Source: Xanthomonas arboricola
Lineage (GTDB): Bacteria; Pseudomonadota; Gammaproteobacteria; Xanthomonadales; Xanthomonadaceae
Assembly: GCF_002940665.1 (NCBI RefSeq)
Contig: NZ_MIGY01000003.1
Span: 1-64,000, forward strand
Length of the DNA: 64,000 nt
Reading direction: 5' to 3'
Part shown: in pieces, positions 1-8,169 of the stretch
How the letters are laid out: every line of letters begins with the position of its first letter
Numbering within the stretch: the first letter of the stretch is position 1
The notes under the pieces: generated by a model
The model's input: the letters and a program-made list of their open reading frames with translations, nothing else
The model's database searches: none
Told to the model about the DNA's origin: nothing
Made by a program: the position numbers and the translations under genes

Positions 1-94
1 AAGCGATCAGCATCGCAGTTGCTGGCTCACACGTTGGCCGATGATTGCTTCGTCGCGACTGGTATTTCAGCAGCCTGCTAGGGGGGGCCTGAAC

Positions 95-1228
95 ATGGGA
101 CTTTATCTGCGCAAAAGCGTAAGGGTTGGACCTCTGCGGTTCAACTTGTCGAAGGGCGGGATTGGCGTCTCGGCCGGAATCAAGGGGCTCCGGGTCGGAA
201 CTGGTCCGCGGGGTAACTACGTGCACATGGGTGCAGGCGGCATTTACTACCGCGCAACCATCCCTTCGGGAGCCACGCGTCCTCGCCCGGTGTCACCACG
301 CGGTTCCGTCCGTCCCGTGCCTGGTGCCCAGCACTCCCCGTCTTCACCCCCACAATGGCCTGAAATTTCGCGCACGCATGGCCCGATGGTCGACATAGAT
401 TCGGCTGACGCGACCACGATTGTGGACTCGTCCTCCCAAGCATTGCTGGAAGAGCTCAATGCAAAGAAGAAGAGATGGCGCATGTGGCCAGGCGTCGCTA
501 TGGTTTCGGCGCTGGTGCTTTTGATTGCGACTGGCAACGAAGCCCCGGACTGGGCGCTGGTTATGCTGGCTCTCTTGAGCGTGGGAGGCATTATCGCAGC
601 GCATTTGAAGGACCAACTCCGGAAGACGGTAGTTCTGATGTATGAGCTGGACGAGCCGATGCAGAAGGCATTGGAAGCACTCCACGCAGGAGCCCAAACC
701 ATGGCCTCCGCTTATGCCACGTGGCACGTGTCCTCCCACGCCAAGGTCTTCGACCGGAAATACCACGCTGGGGCTGGAACCCTTGTTAAGCGCAAGCCGA
801 CGCGCTTTGCCTCAGCACCGCCCCCATTTGTCAAAACGAACATCAAGACCATCGCCGTCAATGTCGGAACCCAGGCACTCCATTTTTTCCCGGACCGTGT
901 TCTGATCTACGACGCGAATGGCGTTGGCGCGGTGGGCTACAAAGAGCTACAGGTGCTGGTGTCATCCACTCGCTTTATTGAGGATGGCAGCGTTCCGCGT
1001 GATGCAACGGTTGTGGATCGGACATGGCGTTACGTCAATAAGAAAGGAGGCCCTGACCGCCGCTTCAAGGACAATCGGGAGCTGCCGGTATGCCAATACG
1101 AAGAGGTCGCCCTGCGCAGCGACACCGGCCTCAACGAGCTACTACAGATTTCTCGTCTGGGATCAGCCGCTGGGTTCGCCTCAGCCATTGAGGGCCTATC
1201 CCGAGTCATGCCTAGAGAGCTGCCCTAG
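95..1228 (+). CDS. DUF4236 domain membrane protein
   Basis: The first ~55 residues match the DUF4236 pattern: MGLYLRKSV, then FNLSKGGIGVS, then a glycine-rich GTGPRGNYVHMG stretch. The ATG at 95 is preferred over the upstream in-frame start at 41 because the domain begins exactly at this Met and a G-rich purine tract (AGGGGGGG) lies just upstream. After a Pro/Ser-rich linker come two likely membrane segments (about residues 140-190) and then a soluble C-terminal region of ~180 residues that I do not recognise. The protein has 377 residues. DUF4236 proteins are of unknown function and often sit in mobile regions. The gene runs toward the kinase of the TerY-P-like operon and ends 25 bp from its stop codon, so the two transcripts converge. 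No catalytic motif is visible. Confidence 0.8.
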   Translation: MGLYLRKSVRVGPLRFNLSKGGIGVSAGIKGLRVGTGPRGNYVHMGAGGIYYRATIPSGATRPRPVSPRGSVRPVPGAQHSPSSPPQWPEISRTHGPMVDIDSADATTIVDSSSQALLEELNAKKKRWRMWPGVAMVSALVLLIATGNEAPDWALVMLALLSVGGIIAAHLKDQLRKTVVLMYELDEPMQKALEALHAGAQTMASAYATWHVSSHAKVFDRKYHAGAGTLVKRKPTRFASAPPPFVKTNIKTIAVNVGTQALHFFPDRVLIYDANGVGAVGYKELQVLVSSTRFIEDGSVPRDATVVDRTWRYVNKKGGPDRRFKDNRELPVCQYEEVALRSDTGLNELLQISRLGSAAGFASAIEGLSRVMPRELP

Positions 1229-1253
1229 CGATCGCCTCTGTCAGCAATGACTT

Positions 1254-3188
1254 TTAAAGAACCCCGGCAGCCCTAGCGTCTGCTGTCCTCTGTGAGAAAT
1301 CTTCCACCGCGGCACTCATGGCTTCCTCTAAAGACCTGCGACGAGCCATCGCGGCCTGTCGCATCTGGAGAATGGCACTGCGGCCGGCCACCAGGTCTGC
1401 CTCGATTTGGGCCTTTCTTGCTTGAATGGTTCGATCTAAATCCGCGACCTGCCTGGGATCGATTGCTGAGTTCGGGTTGAAGTGGAATCGTGCTTCTTTT
1501 TCCTGTCGCCACTTCATAAGGCGGTCGGTCAGCGCGGGCCCAAACCCCGGAACGTTTAGAACCGCATTGCGATTCACATCTGCTGCCGTCTCGATGCCAA
1601 ACGATTCCAGCATGACTTTCTTCGCCGCCCCGATGCCCGGAATAGTGGCTCGCTCAATCTCGAACTGATCCAAGAACTGTTTGCGTGCGATCTGTTCGCG
1701 ATTGTTGGACAGCGCTCGATAACGCCTTTCTCGTTCCGCATGCAGACCGGCATGCTCATCCCGCAGCGGACGAAGCTGATTCTGCTTCGCTTGAAGCTGA
1801 GTGTCCGCTTGCTCTTGCTTCCATCGAGCGACGAGCCCGTCGTATTGGGCTTTCGCTTGCTTATAGCCGGACGCCAGTGGTGCAAAGTCCGAACGGCCAC
1901 GGCTGTTGACCCACGCGCCCATCGCCCACCCCAGACACGCCCACACGGGGGCTAGCACCGCAGAAAGCGCGATGCCAAGCACCACAATAAGCAGCCCCAC
2001 CAGCCACCCGGTCGTTTTCCAGAAGGTGTGCCTGCGGCCCAATGCTTGAATCTGGGGATTGGCAGGCACTACCTTCACCTGTGGCAGCGCATGCATGGGT
2101 GGCAACACTGCTGTCGTGATATCTCGCCAAATCGCATCCAGGTTGAAGGGACCGGAGGCCAGCTTGGGGATGACGACCGCTGCACCGCCAAAGAGCGAAA
2201 TCCCGGCGCGTTCAATTGGACACCATGGGCACTCAGCCAGCCCATTGAAATAGGAATGGGACGGCCTGGAAGAACACCGTTTGAAGTGCTGCTCCAGCTT
2301 CGTCAGGGCCTGGACCCAGTCTTCTGCCTTGGGCCGCCCGCCCGGCTTGGCCCCCTCGATGCCAAAGGCCTTTTCCCAGAGGTCTGCAACCCAAGGCGAT
2401 GCCGCGGCCGGCGAGGCACTCAATGGCGGGGGCTTCATGCGGGTGCGCGCAGTGTCTTTGCCGTAGGCGTAGCGGAACTCAGGGATCGCCTTCTCGATTG
2501 GCATGTCGCCCGGCCCGCTGTATCGGCCAGCAAAGGGATGCCGACCGTTCATGAGCATCTGAAAAATCAGGACGGCCAAGCCGAAGTTGTCGTGGTTGGC
2601 GGTTCGCGTGACTTGTTTGAAGGCCTTTCCGTGGAGCTCGGGCGGTGTGAAGTCCTGGACGCCGACCTCACAGAGGAAGGTGCGCCCTTGATGCGAAATC
2701 TGGAAGCTGTCTGTGTCGATCAGCTTCACGGTCGCATCCGGTGACACCCGCACACCGCCGTGATTGACGTCCCCAACCAAGTGACCTGCTTGGTGGATAA
2801 CCGAGAATGCTCGCGCAGTGTTCAAGGCGGCACGAACCACTAGCCTCCAGTCTGCCTGGGGAAAGTCCGCCAAGCGGCTTTTGGGGCTGTAGAGCTTATG
2901 AATGTCCTTCGATGCGCGAAGGTTGGCCATCACAAAGCCACAGACCTTGCCATCGGATTGCCGCAGCACGTCAGTAGGCCAGGCAGTGAGCTGATCCAGC
3001 GCAGCGGTCCGAAGGGCAGCCATGGCCACCAGCTTGTCGGCTCTCTCACTGCTTACCGCAGCCAAATAGATTTTGGCAGCCGAGTCCGGCCTCCCCTCGA
3101 CCTCGAAGACCGTTCCCTCTCCCCCTTTGCCCAGTTGCTTTCCCAGCCGAACCGGTCCGGATTTACCAACCAGAGCAGGTGAAACCAC
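1254..3188 (-). CDS. TerY-P-type protein kinase with zinc-binding motif, TM segments and helix-hairpin-helix
   Basis: Kinase-like domain at about residues 15-300: glycine loop GKGGEG (20-25), ATP-binding Lys39 in AAKIY, catalytic loop GDVNHGG with Asp140, and a DxD-type metal site IDTDSF (158-162). The Asn usually found five residues after the catalytic Asp is Gly145. Next are Cys305, His311, Cys320 and Cys323 (CPWC), a likely zinc site; two membrane segments (~392-428); a charged coiled-coil (~435-510); and two helix-hairpin-helix turns, IPGIG and VPGFG (~515-560). This architecture is the kinase member of the TerY-P triads described in comparative genomics of tellurite-resistance-related systems. 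The start is GTG directly after the phosphatase stop codon, so translation is probably coupled. HhH modules usually contact DNA or other proteins; the substrate is unknown. Confidence 0.85.
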   Translation of the reverse strand: MVSPALVGKSGPVRLGKQLGKGGEGTVFEVEGRPDSAAKIYLAAVSSERADKLVAMAALRTAALDQLTAWPTDVLRQSDGKVCGFVMANLRASKDIHKLYSPKSRLADFPQADWRLVVRAALNTARAFSVIHQAGHLVGDVNHGGVRVSPDATVKLIDTDSFQISHQGRTFLCEVGVQDFTPPELHGKAFKQVTRTANHDNFGLAVLIFQMLMNGRHPFAGRYSGPGDMPIEKAIPEFRYAYGKDTARTRMKPPPLSASPAAASPWVADLWEKAFGIEGAKPGGRPKAEDWVQALTKLEQHFKRCSSRPSHSYFNGLAECPWCPIERAGISLFGGAAVVIPKLASGPFNLDAIWRDITTAVLPPMHALPQVKVVPANPQIQALGRRHTFWKTTGWLVGLLIVVLGIALSAVLAPVWACLGWAMGAWVNSRGRSDFAPLASGYKQAKAQYDGLVARWKQEQADTQLQAKQNQLRPLRDEHAGLHAERERRYRALSNNREQIARKQFLDQFEIERATIPGIGAAKKVMLESFGIETAADVNRNAVLNVPGFGPALTDRLMKWRQEKEARFHFNPNSAIDPRQVADLDRTIQARKAQIEADLVAGRSAILQMRQAAMARRRSLEEAMSAAVEDFSQRTADARAAGVL

Positions 3189-3998
3189 TTAGGCGTCCTC
3201 TACTGACGCCGGTGCGTCTGGTAGCTTCGCCAGCCGACTGGCAAGCAGGAGCGTCTTGTCGTCGTCCGTCCGCTCGCAGATCACCGGCGAGGCAAGATAA
3301 GCTTCCAGCTTGGAGGACAATTCTTCGCTGTAGCCCGGGCTTTCCAACGCGCGAACGGGAGCAAATATTTTGTCGAAGAAAGGCGAATGAACGCTTTGCG
3401 TGGCCTGGTGGAGCACCAATGCTTCGATGCCATCGGTGAACACCGCGACCTCATCCACCGCGCCCACATTGCAGGAGAACTCCGCGTTCAACACGGCAGC
3501 CGGATCGGTGACGAAGACGGTCGTGTTTATGTATTCCCCGTGCTGGGGCCAAAACACATAGGCCCAATCATCGCCGCGAGGGCGAATAACAATGGCCCCG
3601 TCGCCCACCTGGAAGAAGCATGCATGCGTCGGGGAGACGATGGCCGCCACCAACGTGCAGGCATACTCTCTGACCTCCAACCCGTCGGCCACAGCCCTGT
3701 GCGCAATACGGGTCGTAACGCCGGCGAGCCAGTTCAAGACAACGTCCCGCGTTATCTCTTCGACGCCATGGCCGTCTTCAAAGTGGTTGCGCACACAGTC
3801 CCGAATCTCCGACGTCGCCAGCTTCGCACCGGTCTCTGATTGAGATGCACTTCCCGCACCATCCGACGCCACCAAGAGCACGGTGCCGTGCTCTGGAAAG
3901 AATTCCTGTTCATAGGCGTCCTGGCAGTCCGTTCCAAACTTGATGTGGGAGGTGCCAATGGATGAGGCCGCAACGACGCGCCAATCCTGGAGATCCAT
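3189..3998 (-). CDS. PP2C-family serine/threonine phosphatase of the TerY-P triad
   Basis: Metal-dependent PP2C phosphatase of 269 residues. Visible motifs in order: CQDAY (Asp26), ASDGAGSAS with the metal-binding Asp46-Gly pair, QVGDGAI near the middle, FTDGIEAL, and RTDDDKTLLL near the C-terminus, which supplies the last acidic ligand. Family knowledge: such enzymes remove phosphate from Ser/Thr. In this operon the natural substrate would be the downstream kinase, its targets or the vWA protein (inference). Its start overlaps the stop of the vWA gene by one base (TAATG), and its own stop abuts the GTG start of the kinase gene, so the three are a tightly coupled operon. Confidence 0.9.
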   Translation of the reverse strand: MDLQDWRVVAASSIGTSHIKFGTDCQDAYEQEFFPEHGTVLLVASDGAGSASQSETGAKLATSEIRDCVRNHFEDGHGVEEITRDVVLNWLAGVTTRIAHRAVADGLEVREYACTLVAAIVSPTHACFFQVGDGAIVIRPRGDDWAYVFWPQHGEYINTTVFVTDPAAVLNAEFSCNVGAVDEVAVFTDGIEALVLHQATQSVHSPFFDKIFAPVRALESPGYSEELSSKLEAYLASPVICERTDDDKTLLLASRLAKLPDAPASVEDA

Positions 3999-4672
3999 TA
4001 CACGCTGGCCCAGCCGTCCGGGGCTGCGGGGTTGACCAGGGGCACATTATCTCCAGGGGTCGAACGGGACACCGCGCTCATGGAGTTGGACAGCCACTTG
4101 AAGAGTTCCTTGAACTGGAGCCCCTTCAGATGCAGCGGTGCGCGCGTCGAGATTTGGCCGAGGATGTCCATGTCTGCCCCCTGCACGCCAACCGCGAAAA
4201 ACTGGAAATTCTTCGTTGCCTCCCCTTCCCGGACCAAAGCTGCAGCGCGTTGCCATGCGTCGGTCGGCGAACCATCGGTGATGAGAAACACCCAAGGTCG
4301 GTAGTAGGAAACGCCGTTGGCTTTGTAGATCTCCTTGCGTTGCCGAACCATCTCCAAGCCTTGCTCAATCGCTGCGCCCATCGGGGTGTCCCCAGTGCAC
4401 GACAGCACGGGAGGATAAAAGCTCTCTGCCGTGACAAAGTCCATCACGGTCTGGACCGGACCGAAGGTGACAATGGCGACCTCCACCCGCTTGGCAGCGA
4501 GCGAGTCCGAGTTCAGTTCTTCCTGAAACTGCAGCAGGCCAGCGTTGAGCTGCTCGATGGGCTTGCCGCCCATGGAACCTGATGTGTCCAGCAGAAGTAG
4601 GCACGCGCACCGGTTCTCGGGGTTTTCGGCAAAATCGCTGGCGCCGAAAGGCACCTGTTCAAAATCGTTCAT
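3998..4672 (-). CDS. TerY-like von Willebrand factor A domain protein
   Basis: A 224-residue protein that is essentially one vWA domain. The metal-ion-dependent adhesion site is intact: DTSGSMGG at 29-36, a threonine in CTGDTPMG, and the acidic ITDGSPTD motif. The start at 4672 ([10 protein letters not shown]) is chosen because the family begins with a short EQVPFG-like leader; the longer frame back to 4789 would overlap the divergent gene. It is the first gene of the three-gene operon. Known from TerY relatives: cytoplasmic vWA proteins of stress-response systems that bind partners through a divalent metal. Inference: it is the scaffold or target of the paired kinase and phosphatase. Confidence 0.88.
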   Translation of the reverse strand: MNDFEQVPFGASDFAENPENRCACLLLLDTSGSMGGKPIEQLNAGLLQFQEELNSDSLAAKRVEVAIVTFGPVQTVMDFVTAESFYPPVLSCTGDTPMGAAIEQGLEMVRQRKEIYKANGVSYYRPWVFLITDGSPTDAWQRAAALVREGEATKNFQFFAVGVQGADMDILGQISTRAPLHLKGLQFKELFKWLSNSMSAVSRSTPGDNVPLVNPAAPDGWASV

Positions 4673-4746
4673 TACGCTGGATCTCCCTGTCCATTGGCTT
4701 GAAGCGACATCATAGCTCTGACAATCAACCCAATCTATGATGGGCC

Positions 4747-5421
4747 ATGGCCACTCGCGCTGCTCCTTCCTCATTACCAGCTTGGGCACCGCAAAACGCT
4801 GCGGATTGGGCTCCCTTAGCTGTTTCTTCAGTGATCATCTTGACCATGACGGTAGCGCTAGCGCTCCGCACCGCTGATGTAGAGCGCGCACCAGATAAGA
4901 CGACAGTAGAAACAACAGCGAACTCATCAGTGACGCCCCCGTTGAATGCAGGAACCCCTGCTTTTTCGACCGAGCGCGTTGGTTCCCTAAGGCTGGTGCC
5001 CACCACTCAGCTGCCGCCGGTAAAGCAACCCCTGCAGGCCGACGAGCGATGCCCTCTGTCGTCGCTGCCCAACCCATCCCCTGAGGCCAAGGCGGCTATC
5101 AATACGGGCTGGCACGTCAGTGCGGACATGACGTTCAAAGGATTTCGCTTAGTCATGGTAGACGCCGGCGCGAAGAAGGCTTCCGCTGGCTGCGTGGCCA
5201 TTGGAGCCAGCGCTTTGGTATTCAATGCCCACGGCCTCATTGCCATTGCTTACGACCGAAACGCCAAACAGTCGTCCAGGTTGAGTTCGTTAACCATTAC
5301 GGAATCTGGTGCCTTACAGCTCGGAGCCTTGAAAGGACCACTTGCCGAGGTCAGGGCCAGTGACCAGCAGATCGCTCTCAAGTCGATAGCCACGAACAAG
5401 TCGAAACGAGCTTCGCGGTGA
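4747..5421 (+). CDS. membrane-anchored protein of unknown function
   Basis: A 224-residue protein with one N-terminal hydrophobic segment (about residues 21-41, [20 protein letters not shown]), followed by a Thr/Pro-rich linker and a soluble domain of ~130 residues beginning near a Cys-Pro-Leu. I do not recognise the family. The topology suggests an inner-membrane anchor with the rest in the periplasm. It is transcribed divergently from the TerY-like operon with only 74 bp between starts, so the two units may share a control region. Its stop codon overlaps the start of the next small gene (GTGATG), suggesting they are co-translated. Base composition is somewhat lower in GC than the core chromosome. 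Confidence 0.6.
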   Translation: MATRAAPSSLPAWAPQNAADWAPLAVSSVIILTMTVALALRTADVERAPDKTTVETTANSSVTPPLNAGTPAFSTERVGSLRLVPTTQLPPVKQPLQADERCPLSSLPNPSPEAKAAINTGWHVSADMTFKGFRLVMVDAGAKKASAGCVAIGASALVFNAHGLIAIAYDRNAKQSSRLSSLTITESGALQLGALKGPLAEVRASDQQIALKSIATNKSKRASR

Positions 5422-5731
5422 TGCAAGGCATGCCCGCTATCTCGCCATACCGCTATCGCGCAGCATGCCCCCCGAACCGGCAGCCCTGCCTGCTCTTCCT
5501 GGGTCCGCTCGGCTTCATCGTTGGGCCGCTCATGGCTCGGCGAGGACTGAGGAGGGCGGAGCGGCTCTATCCGCAGGAGGCCTGCGATGCTCGGCGGCGC
5601 GACCAGGGCTTCAGCTGGGCACAGTGGTGGGTGATGACCCCGCTGACCGTGATGGGAGCTTTTGGGTCACCTCGGTGCTGAGTGGCCTTCCCATGGTGCT
5701 ACTGGTGTTGTGGTTGCAGCTAACACGGTGA
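5421..5731 (+). pseudogene. small membrane protein with a one-base frameshift
   Basis: Starts (ATG 5421, or GTG 5418) overlapping the stop of the preceding gene. The first frame encodes a hydrophobic FLGPLGFIVGPL stretch, a basic/acidic linker and WAQWWVMTPLTVMGAF, then stops at 5681. The neighbouring frame from 5663 continues directly with WVTSVLSGLPMVLLVLW and ends at 5731. Adding one T to the run at 5660-5663 joins the two into a coherent ~103-residue protein with two hydrophobic segments. So the gene is broken by a single-base loss, the sequence has an error, or a -1 slip on the four Ts is used. The family is not recognised. Confidence 0.5.
5491..5576 (+). repeat. duplicated segment, copy 1
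   Basis: An 86-bp stretch inside the small membrane-protein gene, encoding GPLGFIVGPLMARRGLRRAE. It recurs at 5748-5832 as a clearly related but diverged copy. Both begin TGCTCTTCC and end with CCGCAG or CGGCAG. This copy is in the reading frame that continues the upstream gene. Confidence 0.65.
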
Positions 5732-5747
5732 GTTCTTCTAAGCATCC

Positions 5748-5832
5748 TGCTCTTCCCGGGCCGTTAGGCTTCATCGTCCGGCCGCTGCTTGCCCGGCGAG
5801 GCCTGAGGAAGGCGAAGCGCCCTTACCGGCAG
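5748..5832 (+). repeat. duplicated segment, copy 2 (diverged, one base shorter)
   Basis: Second copy of the 5491-5576 segment, encoding GPLGFIVRPLLARRGLRKAK in one frame. It lacks one base relative to copy 1 near the CCCGGG, so upstream and downstream parts are out of register. The reading frame through it ends near 5886 and has no convincing start. It looks like the remnant of a tandem gene duplication. Confidence 0.55.
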
Positions 5833-5942
5833 AACCACGAAATGCTGACCAGGCATTTTTCAGCCAAAGAACCATCGCCGCCTTAGAATTGAGCTGATTT
5901 AGGGGGAAACATGAAATTACTGAAGCTACAAGATAGAGCTAA

Positions 5943-6959
5943 TCAGGCAATTTTTTGAATTAACCATTTCCTTAGCCATCGAACCAACCCTTTATCGACA
6001 CGCTCCGTCTCCAAGGGAATTACGTGCAGTGGGGCCGCGCCTTGATTAGTGGACTCAGGCAATGGAGTTTCAATTACTTTGCTTTTCAAGTCCTTATCAT
6101 AGCGCGTTATTGAAGATATATTTTCAAGCTTCAAGAATATTTCACTTGGCTGCGCGCCTACACTGCTCTTTGCACCTTGTTTAAAGGCTTCATCGTCCAC
6201 CGGATATTTGTAAGTAAAAATTACCTTTAAGGTATCTTTATCTCTATATCCACTCAGAACTGGCGATACTCCGAAATTTTCCAGGGGGCTCGACACCTCC
6301 GACATTGATCCGATCGCGGTGACAAAACCGACGTAGACCTTCCTATCCTCCATGGTCACCATGATAGGTATTGAACCAGTTAAGGATTGAACCAGAACAC
6401 TCGCAATTGGATGATGCTTTATAGAATCTTTCGCAAGAAAATTACCAAACTTAGACTTCAGAATTCCGCGAGCTTTAGCCTTAAGGGGAGTCGTCAGCGG
6501 CGCATTTTCAACTAATTCTTCCCCCAGAGTTTCTTCATAAGCGCCTTTTCTAAGGAAAAATTTAAAAATGTAATATTTATAGGAGAAGAACGCGAACACA
6601 TATGGCATTACACATGTGAGGCAACCGACCAGAATAAAAAAAGAGAATACTTGAGCTTTAAGAGTGAGGGACGGATCGACGCTAAAGATGAGAGCAGCTG
6701 ACCTTTGCAGCAAATCTAAATTAGTAGCAGCACAATTTTTTGAAATTGGAATGCATAGCGGAATACTTAAGCCACTAGTCGCCCAAGCAAATACAGAAAT
6801 GATGGCAAAGGCAGCACCAAAACATTTAAGCCCTTGGTATGCAGCCAAAAAATATAAAAGCTGCCCCCCATATCGGTGCAGCCTCGAAAATACAAACCTG
6901 TCGTTCAAACAAACCAGATAGCCACTAACCAGAAGTGGCAATATGAGAAGTAACCCCAT
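5943..6959 (-). CDS. AT-rich membrane protein with possible Sm-like segment, unknown function
   Basis: A 338-residue protein in strikingly AT-rich DNA compared with everything around it. The N-terminal half has about three membrane segments: residues ~1-18, a stretch around 35-60, and FSFFILVGCLTCVMPYVFAFF at ~105-125. The C-terminal half is soluble and contains PIMVTMEDRKVYVGFV, which resembles the first strands of an Sm/LSm-like barrel as seen in some membrane proteins of mobile elements (inference from pattern only). It follows a short upstream gene after a 16-bp gap and is probably co-transcribed with it. Composition and location point to horizontal transfer. Function unknown; a cell-envelope or phage-exclusion role is a guess. 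Confidence 0.65.
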   Translation of the reverse strand: MGLLLILPLLVSGYLVCLNDRFVFSRLHRYGGQLLYFLAAYQGLKCFGAAFAIISVFAWATSGLSIPLCIPISKNCAATNLDLLQRSAALIFSVDPSLTLKAQVFSFFILVGCLTCVMPYVFAFFSYKYYIFKFFLRKGAYEETLGEELVENAPLTTPLKAKARGILKSKFGNFLAKDSIKHHPIASVLVQSLTGSIPIMVTMEDRKVYVGFVTAIGSMSEVSSPLENFGVSPVLSGYRDKDTLKVIFTYKYPVDDEAFKQGAKSSVGAQPSEIFLKLENISSITRYDKDLKSKVIETPLPESTNQGAAPLHVIPLETERVDKGLVRWLRKWLIQKIA

Positions 6960-6975
6960 CCTTGGCCCACAAGAA

Positions 6976-7154
6976 TTACTCTACTAAATGTCGAGTTTGC
7001 TCAGATAGCTCACTCAACTCTTTTTTCAAGTCTCTAGGATCCACATAAAAGGCCCCGTCGGACATGCGTATCACCTTCTCAGATCTGAGCGATCGAATAG
7101 CCAACCGATCTTGATCCGAAAGCTTAGGCCTAAAAAATCTAGAAATCTAAACAT
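6976..7154 (-). pseudogene. 59-residue small protein gene, apparent one-base frameshift
   Basis: An ATG at 7154 is preceded by a textbook Shine-Dalgarno GAAGGAGGG, yet its frame (MFRFLDFLG...) stops after 27 codons. From the six-A run at 7132-7137 (T6 on the coding strand) the next frame is open and protein-like. It reads FRPKLSDQDRLAIRSLRSEK, then VIRMSDGAFYVDPRDLKKEL, and ends at 6976. Adding one T to the run gives a continuous 59-residue charged protein with two likely helices. It lies 16 bp upstream of the membrane protein gene, in the same orientation and in equally AT-rich DNA. Family not recognised. An internal Met in the second frame could give a ~32-residue product if the frameshift is real. 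Confidence 0.5.
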
Positions 7155-7168
7155 ATTAAACCCTCCTT
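7140..7168 (-). promoter_or_regulatory. strong ribosome binding site and start of the 59-residue gene
   Basis: Reading the minus strand, GAAGGAGGG sits about 6 bases before the ATG at 7154-7152. It is the clearest Shine-Dalgarno match in the island and argues that this start codon is genuine even though its frame is interrupted. The ~230 bp upstream is AT-rich, is likely to hold the promoter, and shows no gene. Confidence 0.6.
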
Positions 7169-7413
7169 CACAGATCAAATATAGCACAAAACCTCTGATT
7201 TGCAAATTTTCCGTAAAACAACTCCATACCTAAGCGCACGGAGCGGTGAGCTAACAATGGCAAGTTGAACACGCTATATCTGGCCTACTCAATAGTCTTA
7301 CGTTGAACCACTTTCAATGAATGTCCGATTTCTGCACGCCTTGTCTCTATGGTCACCCCGGGTCATTTGAGGAAATCTTAAGGCTTCAACTTTTGTGAAA
7401 ATTGCACGTGGCT

Positions 7414-8169
7414 TTAATTAGGGAGTGAGACAGTGGGCTGAAACCGAGCGAGCGTCGCCACCCGGTCCGGCAAGCTCCGCCGATCAACGTAGAACTTCTC
7501 CAACACGGTTTGTCTAGTCCATGCCCCGTGAGGGCTCCAATCGCCGATGCAGACACTCCCGCCTCGTCCAGCTTTGAAGCGATGGTGTGGCGGAACCCGT
7601 GGAACCCCTGCCCCTTGTCCGGCACTCCTTGCCGCTTGACGTAGACGGAAAACTGGCGGCTCAGCTGCCGTCCGTAACCTAGCCCCGTCGAATTGGGCAG
7701 GTTAGGGAGCAGGCGATCTAGCCCTGCCTGCCGGGCCTCTTTCACGTAATCCAGGGAGCCGCAATCGATCACCGGTTGGGCCAGCGGGACGAAGCGGCGA
7801 CTGTTCTTGTTCTTGACGCTCTTCCCCTTGCTGCCCTGGCGCACGAAGAAGCCGGGCACCCCGTCGATGGTCTTGATGTCGTCCAATCGGAGCTGCCCAA
7901 TCTCATTGACCCGAGCCCCCGAGTAGAGCCCGAGTATCGACCCAAACCAGCCATGCGGATACTTCGACGCACTTCGGAAACTCCACCGGGTCAAAGATCG
8001 CCTTCAACTCGGCGTCCGTGAAAGGCGAGCCGATGTCTTCCGAATCAGGCGTAGAAATCGCCCGGAGGCCCGCCAACGGATTCACCGCCAAGTGTTTGCC
8101 CTCAACCAATGAGACTAGGAAGACGCTCAACCGTTGCCGGTGCTTGGGCCATCGTCCACGCGGGCGATG
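7414..8169 (-). pseudogene. tyrosine recombinase (integrase) remnant with two frameshifts, N-terminus missing
   Basis: Three frame segments together spell the C-terminal two thirds of a phage-type integrase. Segment one has PKHRQRLSVFL, AVNPLAGLR and AELKAIFDP. Segment two, after a one-base loss near 7970, has SKYPHGWFGSILGLYSGAR (catalytic Arg), RQFSVYVKRQG and HGFRHTIAS (catalytic His and Arg) and ends GALTGHG. Segment three, after a second one-base loss near 7519, has TRQTVLEKFYVDR with the catalytic Tyr, and stops at 7414. The N-terminal arm-binding and core-binding regions are absent: the remnant begins in frame directly after the stop codon of the intact integrase. It cannot make a functional enzyme as written. 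Confidence 0.8.

Noticed and set aside
2028..2744. Plus-strand frame opposite the kinase gene
   Set aside because: Antisense to a kinase domain with clear motifs; no ribosome site and no recognisable domain.
5662..5886. Short frame covering duplicated segment copy 2 as an independent gene
   Set aside because: Its start lies inside the preceding gene without a ribosome site and the copy is one base out of register; treated as a diverged repeat.
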